This document shows positions 7,689 through 16,440 of a stretch of 64,000 bases of DNA, one piece after another. The DNA is from a virus. The notes beneath the pieces were generated by a model that saw only the letters and a list, made by a program, of their open reading frames with translations, did no database searches and was not told where the DNA came from. The stretch's first letter is position 1; each line of letters starts with the position of its first letter. A program made the position numbers and the translations under genes. The stretch covers positions 1-64,000 of the IMG/VR virus record IMGVR_UViG_3300021197_001243; one strand, 5' to 3'.

Positions 7689-8444
7689 ATGGCAAACACA
7701 AATGCAATAGTATTACCTACTGCACCAGTACCTGGCACTACAAAAAGTCCAGAGAATCTTATAATCTATTCTAAACCTAAGACAGGTAAGACTACAATGC
7801 TTTCTAAACTGAAAGATTGTCTTATCATAGATTTGGAGAAGGGTACAAATAAGATAGATGCAATGAAAGTACAGGCTAATAGCCTAACAGAATTACATCA
7901 TATTATCAAAGCTGTTAAAGCTTCCGACCACAAATACAAATACGTTGCAGTAGATACTGTAACAGAGCTAGAGGCTTGGTGTGAGTGGGATGCTACAGCA
8001 ATGTATATGAAAACCCCTATGGGTAAAAACTTTAATCGTGTCCAAGATCCGAAGACCGGGGAGATGAAAGTACTTCCAAAGAGTCAATGGGACAGTGTAT
8101 TAAGTTTACCCAAGGGCGCAGGATACCTGTATCTGCGTAATAGTTTCAAGAAGTGGATGAATATGCTACTTACTTTAGCTCCTCATGTAATTTTCGTAGC
8201 ACACGTAAAAGATGCTATGGCTGAGAAGAAAGGGAAGGAAGTAGCTGTCAAAGACCTTGATCTTACAGGTAAGTTGAAGATGATAACTGCTCAAAAGGCA
8301 GATGCTATCGGATATGTGTATTGGGAGGGAGAAGAACTAACAATTTCATTTTCTTCTAAAGACGGCATAGAAGCAAACTCTCGCTGCACACATCTAAAAG
8401 ATAGTGTAATTCCATTTGAATGGGATAAGATTTTTATCGATTAA
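7689..8444 (+). CDS. Sak4-like RecA-fold ATPase (AAA_24 type)
   Basis: A P-loop ATPase with Walker A SKPKTGKT (residues 28-35) and Walker B YKYVAVDTVTE (Asp89). The 251-residue RecA-like core without further domains matches the Sak4/AAA_24 family of phage recombination proteins, which work with an SSB in strand annealing. The SSB-like protein is encoded two genes downstream, which supports the call. The region FVAHVKDAMAEKKGKEV near residue 175 could be a DNA-binding loop (inference). It starts two bases after the helicase gene ends. Confidence 0.85.
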   Translation: MANTNAIVLPTAPVPGTTKSPENLIIYSKPKTGKTTMLSKLKDCLIIDLEKGTNKIDAMKVQANSLTELHHIIKAVKASDHKYKYVAVDTVTELEAWCEWDATAMYMKTPMGKNFNRVQDPKTGEMKVLPKSQWDSVLSLPKGAGYLYLRNSFKKWMNMLLTLAPHVIFVAHVKDAMAEKKGKEVAVKDLDLTGKLKMITAQKADAIGYVYWEGEELTISFSSKDGIEANSRCTHLKDSVIPFEWDKIFID

Positions 8445-8471
8445 TAAGTAACCATTTAATTTTTATAAAAC

Positions 8472-8900
8472 ATGAGTATTGAAATGAGGGACTCTCAGAA
8501 CCCTGAAACCACTGAGAACACAGACCTATCTAACTGCACTGTTGTGACAGAAATGACAGTAGATATGATTCTTAATGAACTTGCACAAGGTGTAAATAAG
8601 ACTCAAATGCAAAAGAAGTTCGCTTATCGTGATGAAAATGGAACTGTAAGACCGTTTGAGAAGTGGATGATTGACCAAATGTTCAAAGATCCATCTCTTA
8701 GAGGTAAAAAGCCTGCAAGAAAGAAGGTTCTACCATTTACATTTAAAGGTACAACTACTGCACCTACTACACCTGAGCTTAAGGACGACATTTCTGAAAC
8801 AGAAGGTAGACCTCAGTTTGATCGATCTACTCAGAGTAATGGGTATGTAGAGATTAATGTAGAAGAAAATGATGAAAATAATAACCAATTCAATTACTAA
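8472..8900 (+). CDS. Hypothetical protein between Sak4-like ATPase and SSB, 142 aa
   Basis: No recognised family. Residues 27-75 (VDMILNELAQGVNKTQMQKK and following) look like a small helical, perhaps helix-turn-helix, segment. A basic stretch (RGKKPARKK, about 76-84) follows, then a Thr/Pro-rich linker and an acidic, Asn-rich tail ending in NQFNY. A basic body with an acidic tail ending in an aromatic residue resembles single-strand DNA-binding partners, but this is inference. It is linked to the SSB-like gene by two bases, so the two are probably co-translated. Confidence 0.7.
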   Translation: MSIEMRDSQNPETTENTDLSNCTVVTEMTVDMILNELAQGVNKTQMQKKFAYRDENGTVRPFEKWMIDQMFKDPSLRGKKPARKKVLPFTFKGTTTAPTTPELKDDISETEGRPQFDRSTQSNGYVEINVEENDENNNQFNY

Positions 8901-8902
8901 TA

Positions 8903-9706
8903 ATGGCAATTAAATCAAATAGTTCCGAACAAGAAGTAGCTAGTGGAGGCAAAAAGCTTTACACAGGCATTACTCCTATGAGTGTGGTAGCAGTAAATCC
9001 AACACTGGATGAGCTACACGCTATGGATATCATGTATCAATCAGAACCTAACTACACTGTAGATTTTGGTGATGGTGACGTACAAAAAGTTGTTCTTTGG
9101 CTTAAGAATGAGGATATAACCGTACCTATGGAAATCCTTATCACCCCTGGGCCTTGGAAATCTAAGACAGGTAAGTTTAAGTGGCTTAATAGTCAAGGTC
9201 AAGAGACTTGGGCACAGGAAGATGAGAATGGAGCTATAGATAGCTCTAATCTTATGGACTGGTTCAAGAATCCTGAGAGCTGTTACAAAGTTGCACGAGG
9301 TGCAGATACTCTTACAGATTTTGTAAAAGTATGGGCTAATGTTGCTCCTGGCGATGAAGTTCAACTTGACACTCTTTCTAAGATAGAGAAAGGTGACATG
9401 ACAGAGCTTAAGCAGCTTATCAAAGCACTTGCAAGTAACAAATTACGTGTACTTGTATTTGTACGTGATGGTAAGTATCAAGGAGTTTATACTCGTCACT
9501 TTGGTAGACTTATGCCTCAGAGAAATGATCTGTTCTTGAAAGCTATGAATCAAGATTATGGTCAGGTTAAAGGTGAATACAGTATCGAGTGGGGAGAGCA
9601 CAAACCAGGTGTTCTTACTCCAGATGCAGTGGATACTACGTCTGAGATTTCTGAAGACGCAGATTGGCTTGCTGATCCTGTAGGAGAAGAAGAGTCTCCA
9701 TTTTAA
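8903..9706 (+). CDS. ssb: Single-stranded DNA-binding-like protein
   Basis: Probable phage SSB. The body is a soluble mix of strands and helices with many aromatic and basic residues (GPWKSKTGKFKWLN, VYTRHFGRLMPQR). The C-terminus is a typical SSB tail: an acidic stretch (TSEISEDADWLADPVGEEES) ending in Ser-Pro-Phe, like the DDDIPF tip of bacterial SSB that recruits partners. At 267 residues it is longer than bacterial SSB but normal for phage versions. It is the last gene before a strong terminator, which would suit high expression. The call rests mainly on the tail and on the neighbouring Sak4-like gene. Confidence 0.75.
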   Translation: MAIKSNSSEQEVASGGKKLYTGITPMSVVAVNPTLDELHAMDIMYQSEPNYTVDFGDGDVQKVVLWLKNEDITVPMEILITPGPWKSKTGKFKWLNSQGQETWAQEDENGAIDSSNLMDWFKNPESCYKVARGADTLTDFVKVWANVAPGDEVQLDTLSKIEKGDMTELKQLIKALASNKLRVLVFVRDGKYQGVYTRHFGRLMPQRNDLFLKAMNQDYGQVKGEYSIEWGEHKPGVLTPDAVDTTSEISEDADWLADPVGEEESPF

Positions 9707-9726
9707 GTAGAGTTTAATTTATAATC

Positions 9727-9769
9727 AAGGGGAGGGTACAATAATGTATCTTCCCCTTTTATTATTTTA
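9727..9769 (+). terminator. Rho-independent terminator after ssb
   Basis: Stem arms 9727-9739 (AAGGGGAGGGTAC) and 9746-9758 (GTATCTTCCCCTT) pair over 13 positions with two G-T wobbles around an AATAAT loop, followed by a T-rich tail TTTTATTATTTT. It separates the ssb gene from the primase gene. Confidence 0.85.
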
Positions 9770-9772
9770 CGT

Positions 9773-10789
9773 ATGGGTATAGATGTAAGAAATAGTGATG
9801 TAGTATTATCCGTGGAAACCATTTTAAGTAAAATAACTGATTATGACATATTTAGATTTTACTGTCCACCATTTAAGCAGGTAGGTAAAAAGTTTAGTAG
9901 TGAGCTAAGAGAGGATCCTATACCAAGTGCACATATAACTGTGAAGAACAACAGACTAAGATATATCGATTATGGATATACAGAGCATAGGTTCGACAGC
10001 ATAGGATATGTACAGTACAAGTATAACATACCTTTTAGGAGCGCTTTACTTACAATAGACCGTGATTTTAATTTAGGTCTTGCAGGTAAGAATAATACAG
10101 GTAAAGTAGTAAGTATAGGTAAAACTTATGGGGTGAAAAAGTTCCAAAAGATACCTTGCCTTATACAAATACGTACAAGACAATTTAGTACGTATGATAA
10201 ACTGTATTGGGAAGACTATTGTATTAGTAAAGAGACTCTCCGAGAGTATAATGTAAAACCTATCACTCACTATTGGATAAATGGGATACGCTATCCTGCG
10301 CATAAAGTTGCATATGCTTACTGTGAACATCCTGGAAAGTACAAATTATACTCTCCATTGAAACAGGAAGGTAAATGGTTCGGTAATATGCAAATGAAAC
10401 ATGTACAGGGTGTTACAATGTTACCAATATTTGGTAATTTGTGCCTTTTAGCATCATCATTGAAAGATGTTATGTGTCTTTATGAACTTGGGATTCCAGC
10501 TGTAGCATTACAGAGTGAATCTATGATGCCTCCTAAGAAGCTTATTGCTTTTCTTAAGAGGAAGTTTGATAAAGTAAAGGTGTTGTACGACAATGATTTT
10601 ACAAAAGATAATAACCCAGGACAGACTATGGCTTTATCCATCTGTAAAGAGTATGAACTCGAGAATATCTGTATTCCTACTGAGCTAGGAGCTAAAGATA
10701 TATCAGATGTGATGCAAATTCATGGGCCTGTCAAAGCAATATCCCTAATAAAATGGCATTCAAAAGAAAAGGTAGGAGAAAAGGAGTAA
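9773..10789 (+). CDS. DNA primase, TOPRIM type with altered catalytic Glu
   Basis: A DnaG-related primase. The TOPRIM domain shows LLASSLKDVMCLYELGIPAV (about residues 225-244), followed by the DxD site VLYDND (D273, D275) with downstream Gly. In place of the usual EG at the first TOPRIM motif it has Ser228-Ser229, while Asp232 is kept. The N-terminal 60 residues have the place of a primase zinc domain but lack paired Cys residues. It starts three bases after a terminator, so the site of transcription entry is unclear. The last 37 bases overlap the nuclease gene. Confidence 0.82.
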   Translation: MGIDVRNSDVVLSVETILSKITDYDIFRFYCPPFKQVGKKFSSELREDPIPSAHITVKNNRLRYIDYGYTEHRFDSIGYVQYKYNIPFRSALLTIDRDFNLGLAGKNNTGKVVSIGKTYGVKKFQKIPCLIQIRTRQFSTYDKLYWEDYCISKETLREYNVKPITHYWINGIRYPAHKVAYAYCEHPGKYKLYSPLKQEGKWFGNMQMKHVQGVTMLPIFGNLCLLASSLKDVMCLYELGIPAVALQSESMMPPKKLIAFLKRKFDKVKVLYDNDFTKDNNPGQTMALSICKEYELENICIPTELGAKDISDVMQIHGPVKAISLIKWHSKEKVGEKE

Positions 10790-11196
10790 AGCTGATTAAA
10801 AGTAAACCCTCAGTTGTAGACGGCATTAAGTTTAAAAGTAAACTTGAAGTCTATGCCTATAAGGAACTTCAAAAAGCCAAGATAAAATTCAAGTATGAAG
10901 AGGATAAGTTCAGTCTTATAGACGGATTTCCTCCAATCTCAGAATCTTGGGAGTTCAGGTATAAAAAGTTTGCACCTGTTAAGAATACAATCAGAGGAAT
11001 AACCTACACACCTGACTTTACGTGTCCAGATATGCGGTGGGTAATAGAAACAAAAGGTAGACCTAATGAGTCCTTTCCGTTAAGATGGAAGTTATTTAAG
11101 AGATACATACACTCAACAGGTAAACCTACGCTTTTGTTCCTCCCTACTAATAAATCACAGGTAGATATCTGCATAGAACAAATTTTAAAGTTATGA
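10753..11196 (+). CDS. PD-(D/E)XK endonuclease (DUF1064-like)
   Basis: A small metal-dependent nuclease. The motif chain is Glu32 (KSKLEVYAYKEL), then TPDF (Pro87-Asp88), then ETK (Glu99-Thr-Lys101) followed by KGR. The N-terminus is very basic (KRKGRRKGVKLIKSK), suited to DNA contact. The length of 147 residues and the layout match the DUF1064 group of phage nucleases near replication genes, which may resolve or trim branched DNA; that role is family-level inference. It overlaps the primase by 37 bases and the next gene by 4. Confidence 0.85.
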   Translation: MAFKRKGRRKGVKLIKSKPSVVDGIKFKSKLEVYAYKELQKAKIKFKYEEDKFSLIDGFPPISESWEFRYKKFAPVKNTIRGITYTPDFTCPDMRWVIETKGRPNESFPLRWKLFKRYIHSTGKPTLLFLPTNKSQVDICIEQILKL

Positions 11197-11564
11197 TACA
11201 CAGTGACCAGCACTTAAACTGGTTAAGATCTTTAGAAAAAGGGGACCTTATAGGTCTATCATACTTCAACGGCATACAACCGGGTATAATTCAAAGAGTA
11301 CGTAGGGGGCATTGTAAAGTATGGAGTTGGAAAGAATCTCGTCCAGGCTATCCATATAATCAAGATATAGTGGAAAATCTCCCTTGTGAAGTGGATTGGA
11401 TACCTGTGCAGGAAGGTCAGTATGATTTACCTAGAGAGGATGTTACTATACGATTGAGGTATATAAAAGCTCGTGCGTATGAACGCCTTATGCCTTACCC
11501 TAAAGATTTTATCAGTAAAGAGACAAATAAAATTATTAATCATGTTAAAGAAAGATTGTTTTAA
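11193..11564 (+). CDS. Hypothetical protein, 123 aa
   Basis: Family not recognised. The first half looks like a small beta-barrel (LEKGDLIGLSYFNGIQPGII, then VKVWSW) rich in Trp, Tyr and Gly. The second half is charged and helical. No membrane segment or Cys pair. It overlaps the nuclease gene by 4 bases (ATGA) and its stop directly precedes the ATG of the rIIA-like gene, so it is coupled to both. Confidence 0.7.
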   Translation: MIHSDQHLNWLRSLEKGDLIGLSYFNGIQPGIIQRVRRGHCKVWSWKESRPGYPYNQDIVENLPCEVDWIPVQEGQYDLPREDVTIRLRYIKARAYERLMPYPKDFISKETNKIINHVKERLF

Positions 11565-14291
11565 ATGAGTATAAAAACTATTGAACGTCAAGACACTGGA
11601 ACTAAAGGTGTCGAAAAGAAGATTGATGCAGGAGCTGAAAAGCTTGTGTATGACATCTTGCAACAGACTCAATATTCTACTCCTATTAAGTCTACTGTAC
11701 GAGAGTTAACCACAAATGCGTGGGATTCTCAGAGGGAGAAAGAAGTAGCAATTGAGGTCCTCACAGGCAAAGCCAAAGTTGAGGATTATTATATCGAGAG
11801 ACATGGGGAACAGTATGAAGATAGCAATTTTGATGCTTCATATTATGACCTAAAGTATCTTGATACAGAGAACAACACAGTTGAGATTACCTACATACAA
11901 GAAGAAGGTGCAGGATTCTGTGATACATTTAAAGTACAAGATTATGGTGTAGGCCTTGGAGATAAAAGACTCGAAGGTATCCTAAGTCTTGGCTATTCTA
12001 CTAAGCGTAATACTTCAGAGGGCTTTGGTGCTTTCGGTCTGGGTGCAAAGGTTGCATTCTCTACTGGTGTACCTATGTATATGGTGGAAACCGTGCATAA
12101 TGGAAGAAGGTTTAAATGTGCTTGTTATCCATATCGTACTGAGTTTGTAATCTCTAAGTTTTCTAAAGATGGTACTATGAATGATTTTATAACATTCAGT
12201 GATGGTACTAAAGTATACTATGAGAAGACAGACGAAAAGAATAATACTATTGTAAGCTTTGGAGTTAAGAAGCACAATAGATATTCTTATCGTGATGCTG
12301 TTGACCAGCAACTAATCTATATTGATGGTGTAAATTTTACTATCAAAGAAATAGAGGGTGAAAGAGAGTATGAGTATAGGAATAAGTCTACTAAGGCTGA
12401 AGTAGTATACAACTCTGAGTCTCTTATAATCAGTAATGGTACTGTATTCAACAGACCTCACATAGTTATTGTGAAGGATCCTGCAGATGAGTCAGGTATC
12501 AACTATGGTCATGTAGACTTCCGTGAGTTGGAGTTGCAGGATATGTACGGCTCTATAGGTTTTAAATGCCCTATGCGTCAGACGTATCGTGATGAGTCAG
12601 GTAAGGAGATTGTCATACAAGATGGTGTAAGTGTTACTCCGTCTCGTGAGAAAGTTATCTGGAATGACGCTACTAAGGCTTATATCTTATCTGTTATAGA
12701 GAAGGCTACAGAAGAGGCATCTCAACTTGTAGAGGATAAGCTTCAGAACTCAACTGAAATCTTTGAATGGCTTGAGCAGTGTGCTAAAATCTTTCATAGG
12801 AATGACTCTGATGATATTATTCATAGGATGTCTAACATCATTAATAGTGATGACTTATCTCCTGTGTTCTCCGGTGACTCTATGATAAAGTATCTACCTA
12901 TAAGTAATTTCTTTACAGATAGGATTAAGATAGATAAGGTTACTATAGATTATAGAGGTAAGGTAAAAAGAGACCCAATTACAAATTGGAACACTTTTAA
13001 CTTTGATACTATCTATATTAAGGATACTGTGTATAGCCCTGTAAAGGACATGTATATATGCAAAGGACTTGGTAAAGGTAGTTTTACTTCTGTAGTCATA
13101 AAAGAGTGGAATGATCCAGAGTCTAAAGATGAGTCTGTAAAAGAACTTGCAGATAGTTTATCTGATCTTATAGATGAGCAAAAGCTTAAGTATGAGGCAT
13201 TAGAGGAGTTCATATTGAATGATTCTAGGGTGCAATCCTATAGTGAGTTAGAAGTCCCTGCAGAATTTCTTAAGAAAGCTAAAGAGATTGAGGTCACAGA
13301 GGACGCATTGACTCCTGCAGAGAAACGACTTCTTGAGAACAAAGAGGTAGGTTTTACTCTAAGGTATGATCCTGATGCTCATAGAAGTACTTCTCGTAAG
13401 ACATGGACATGGGATAAGGTTGAGCCAAAAGGTATAGATCTTATAACTACAGATGAGGAAGTGTATTATGGTGGTAAAGAAGATGAGGAATCTCTTGTTC
13501 TTGCTGCCGGTATACTATATCCTTCTGCTCCTGTGATTAACAATTATAACTATTGGGGTCAGAACCCTAGAGCTTTGTTTACACTTAGCCCTTCTGTACG
13601 TTATAATATGTGGGCTAAACAGGGGGAGTCTTATGTAGATGATACTAATTATCCTCAATTAATTAAATTAAGTAGTACTGCGATAAAAAGAGTAGAGAAA
13701 GCTAATTCCTCTTTATCTCATATAGAGAACTTTTTCTTCTTTAGGACAACTTATAATACAATTGAGACTCATCCTATGGTTAGACGTGCTTATACTATTC
13801 GTAAAATAGGTACTACTTTCCCTTTCTTTGATGCTTATTTAAGATCTTTTGATAAGATTGATAATAAAATATCAAGTAAGGCTAGAACGTTACGTGCGTA
13901 TCTATGCGAGTATGACAACTTCTTATGGGCAATTAAAACTGCTTTAGACCACCCTATCTGGGATAGAATGGATGAGTTGTATGAGTTTCAGGTGTTTTGT
14001 GCAAACATTGACTCTGAAGATGAGGATAGAGACAAGAAGATAGCTCAAAAGAGCTTTGAAACCTTTGTCTTTACTGATATCGTAGGAGCTAATGTAGCTG
14101 ATCTTGAGATTCTAAGTCTGCATGAAGAGCTTAATTCTTATGCTAAAACGCTTGATCCTTTATTTAGGGATTTACCTACAACTACGTTTATGCAAGATGA
14201 CTCTGCAGAAGAGATTGCAAAGTACATTAAACTGTACAATCGTGATCAATGGGAGTGGGATAACAAATCTTTCCTATCCTCATTACAATAA
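11565..14291 (+). CDS. rIIA: rIIA-like GHKL ATPase
   Basis: A large phage protein with an N-terminal GHKL (Hsp90/gyrase/MutL-type) ATPase domain. The N box is RELTTNAWDS (Glu47, Asn51, Asp54), the G1 box is DYGVG (Asp126 onward) and the G2 box is GFGAFGLGAK (from residue 153). The remaining about 650 residues are mostly charged and helical. Together with the next gene it forms the rIIA/rIIB pair known from T4, where the pair guards against prophage exclusion. A similar defence-related or membrane-associated role here is inference. The 908 residues are longer than the T4 protein (about 725). Confidence 0.88.
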   Translation: MSIKTIERQDTGTKGVEKKIDAGAEKLVYDILQQTQYSTPIKSTVRELTTNAWDSQREKEVAIEVLTGKAKVEDYYIERHGEQYEDSNFDASYYDLKYLDTENNTVEITYIQEEGAGFCDTFKVQDYGVGLGDKRLEGILSLGYSTKRNTSEGFGAFGLGAKVAFSTGVPMYMVETVHNGRRFKCACYPYRTEFVISKFSKDGTMNDFITFSDGTKVYYEKTDEKNNTIVSFGVKKHNRYSYRDAVDQQLIYIDGVNFTIKEIEGEREYEYRNKSTKAEVVYNSESLIISNGTVFNRPHIVIVKDPADESGINYGHVDFRELELQDMYGSIGFKCPMRQTYRDESGKEIVIQDGVSVTPSREKVIWNDATKAYILSVIEKATEEASQLVEDKLQNSTEIFEWLEQCAKIFHRNDSDDIIHRMSNIINSDDLSPVFSGDSMIKYLPISNFFTDRIKIDKVTIDYRGKVKRDPITNWNTFNFDTIYIKDTVYSPVKDMYICKGLGKGSFTSVVIKEWNDPESKDESVKELADSLSDLIDEQKLKYEALEEFILNDSRVQSYSELEVPAEFLKKAKEIEVTEDALTPAEKRLLENKEVGFTLRYDPDAHRSTSRKTWTWDKVEPKGIDLITTDEEVYYGGKEDEESLVLAAGILYPSAPVINNYNYWGQNPRALFTLSPSVRYNMWAKQGESYVDDTNYPQLIKLSSTAIKRVEKANSSLSHIENFFFFRTTYNTIETHPMVRRAYTIRKIGTTFPFFDAYLRSFDKIDNKISSKARTLRAYLCEYDNFLWAIKTALDHPIWDRMDELYEFQVFCANIDSEDEDRDKKIAQKSFETFVFTDIVGANVADLEILSLHEELNSYAKTLDPLFRDLPTTTFMQDDSAEEIAKYIKLYNRDQWEWDNKSFLSSLQ

Positions 14292-14330
14292 AAGTAATTT
14301 ACGTATCTTTAATTTATAAAACTGTTACAA

Positions 14331-15512
14331 ATGATAACAATAAATGTTATAGATGACCAAATAGTTGGATCATGCGGTGAGACTCCGTTTTCAATGCCTT
14401 TCGATAAAGCTATTTATGACACCTTAGAGTCTTTGGCTCATGCAGCAGAGATTGCTGAGGATATAGATGACTACAATAGTATTATTGCAGAGGGTGAAGC
14501 TCTGGTTCTTAGTGCTAAGGAGTTTATAGGGTCTGTTATAGAGACAGAGTGTGAATACCTTAAAGTGGATCCTATGTCTAGAGAGTTCTTTCTACACTAC
14601 AATGGTCAGACATCTGATATTGCTATGCCACAAGCATTGGTAGATAGAATTGTACATTCTCAAGATGTAGGTGTAGATTTTATGCCTCTTGTACGTATGT
14701 GGGTAAGATTCTTACGCAACCCTAACCTTAATAAGGAGGGTAAAGGCGCTGCTTTCGGTGAGAAGTTCTTCAATTTTGTGAATATGAAGTATGTTCATCC
14801 TAAATTGAAGGAAGAATTTATGAAAGACCACGGTCTTACAGAGGAGGCAGCTGAAGAAAGAGCTACTATGTACCAAATGAAGATCACTAAAGAGGGTCTA
14901 CTCAATGGCTACAAGGTTTCTAAAGAGATCGAGCATAAGTATGAGGCAGATGAAGATGGTGAGGTACGTGAAGTTCCTCGTTATGCACGAACTTTCAATC
15001 CTGATACAGGTGAAATTGACTCTGATGGTAAGCCAGAACACGTAGAAGATAGACTATTTGAACCATCTATGATGGGAAAAGGTGGAGATTCTTTTAGTTG
15101 TGATGGTCCTACTGGCTATGATTCTGATGGGCATTTTATTAAAGTAGGTTGCAGACATGCGTTAAGTAGCTGGGATATGGTGAACATTGATGATGATCGT
15201 TCCTGTGTACCTGGTCTTCATGTAGGCGGATTAAAATACATAGCATGGTATGCAGGTGAGATACACAATGTCTTCATCGATCCTATGCATGTAGGTGCTG
15301 TTCCAGATGATGTGGATGGTGCTATTCGTTGCAAGGAGTACTTTGTACACAGTTCTTTGGTTGGTGTTAATGGCTCCATATACCACAGCTCTACTTATGC
15401 AAAAGCTACTGATGAACAATGGAAAGAGATGCTTGAAGAAGCTGTCGTAGTCCATATTGAAGCAGTAGAAAAACAAACGGCAGACTTAAAAAGGCTTCAG
15501 TCTTTAGTGTAA
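14331..15512 (+). CDS. rIIB: rIIB-like protein
   Basis: Partner of the rIIA-like ATPase. The family region is FFLHYNGQTSDIAMPQALVD followed by VDFMPLVRMWVRFLRNP (about residues 84-132), which I recognise from rIIB-like proteins of many phages. The C-terminal two thirds contain a Gly/Cys-containing section (SCDGPTGYDSDGHFIKVGCR), followed by the segment GLHVGGLKYIAWY. The order rIIA then rIIB, with a 39-base AT-rich gap, is as in other phages. A strong terminator follows. Confidence 0.88.
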   Translation: MITINVIDDQIVGSCGETPFSMPFDKAIYDTLESLAHAAEIAEDIDDYNSIIAEGEALVLSAKEFIGSVIETECEYLKVDPMSREFFLHYNGQTSDIAMPQALVDRIVHSQDVGVDFMPLVRMWVRFLRNPNLNKEGKGAAFGEKFFNFVNMKYVHPKLKEEFMKDHGLTEEAAEERATMYQMKITKEGLLNGYKVSKEIEHKYEADEDGEVREVPRYARTFNPDTGEIDSDGKPEHVEDRLFEPSMMGKGGDSFSCDGPTGYDSDGHFIKVGCRHALSSWDMVNIDDDRSCVPGLHVGGLKYIAWYAGEIHNVFIDPMHVGAVPDDVDGAIRCKEYFVHSSLVGVNGSIYHSSTYAKATDEQWKEMLEEAVVVHIEAVEKQTADLKRLQSLV

Positions 15513-15531
15513 ATCGTTTGGAGATCAGCAG

Positions 15532-15565
15532 GGACCGGGTACTTAATTGTGCTCGGTCCTTTTTT
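15532..15565 (+). terminator. Rho-independent terminator after rIIB
   Basis: Arms 15532-15542 (GGACCGGGTAC) and 15549-15559 (GTGCTCGGTCC) pair with G-T wobbles around TTAATT, followed by six T (15560-15565). This is the clearest plus-strand terminator in the window. Confidence 0.9.
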
Positions 15566-15588
15566 ATTAATCACATTATACAACATGA

Positions 15589-16440
15589 ATGTTAGAAATT
15601 ATAAAACAGGCGGATGGGTTATACGATCCAGAGTCTATAGAAATTAATGAAAATAAGCTATGCTTGATAGATGCAGATAGCCTCTTATATTATTGTATGG
15701 GGGAAGAAACCTTTGAAGCATGTAAAATAAAGCTTGATAGTTTTATACTCGATATACTTGAGAACTGTAAAACCCATAAGTATGTAGCTTTTATGACTCC
15801 TTACGACACTTTTAGAAGAAAAGTAGGTGTTACAAAGCCGTACAAAGGAAATAGAAAGGGTAAAACAGTTCCTCCAGTATTTTATGGGTTAAAAGCTTAT
15901 GCACAGCAAGAGTGGGATTTTACTACTGTTGATGGTATAGAGGCAGATGATTGTGTAGGGTTATACAATTCAATGTTAAAAGATATTGAAGTTGTAATCT
16001 GCAGTCCCGATAAGGATGTAATCTTGCAAGTACCAGGTCTTCATTATAACTATCAAAAGAATGAGTGGGTGGATACTACAGAGGAGAGTGCATGGAAGTT
16101 TCTATGGATGCAAGTCCTAGCTGGTGACAGTGTAGATGGTGTGCCTGGTATTCCTGGTATAGGTATGAAGAAAGCTGAAAAAGCTTTTGAAGACCTTGAT
16201 GTAGATGCATTTCCTTTTCGAGCTTTACATATGTATGTAGAAAAGATTAAATTAGATAATGATTCAAAGTTTAATCAATCTACAGTTAAACAAAAGATTG
16301 ATAAGTTCAAAGAGACTTTAGATCTTGTTTATATGCTAAAGTCCGATAAAGATCTTAGTACATATGGAATAGAATTACCTGAATTACAAATCAATAATGT
16401 ACTAGAAAAATGGGAGGAAGAAACTCAGTCATCACTATAA
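15589..16440 (+). CDS. 5'-3' exonuclease / flap nuclease (FEN/RNase H type)
   Basis: Structure-specific 5' nuclease that removes RNA primers and flaps. Metal-binding motifs: LIDADSLLYY (Asp28, Asp30), DGIEADDCVG (Asp115 to Asp121), CSPDKD (about residue 140) and GDSVDGVPGIPGIG (residues 179-192), which includes the helix-hairpin-helix DNA-binding loop. It supplies in trans the domain missing from the 629-residue polymerase. An ATG at 15585 opens only a 20-codon frame, so 15589 is the start. Its end overlaps the next gene by 31 bases. Confidence 0.93.
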   Translation: MLEIIKQADGLYDPESIEINENKLCLIDADSLLYYCMGEETFEACKIKLDSFILDILENCKTHKYVAFMTPYDTFRRKVGVTKPYKGNRKGKTVPPVFYGLKAYAQQEWDFTTVDGIEADDCVGLYNSMLKDIEVVICSPDKDVILQVPGLHYNYQKNEWVDTTEESAWKFLWMQVLAGDSVDGVPGIPGIGMKKAEKAFEDLDVDAFPFRALHMYVEKIKLDNDSKFNQSTVKQKIDKFKETLDLVYMLKSDKDLSTYGIELPELQINNVLEKWEEETQSSL

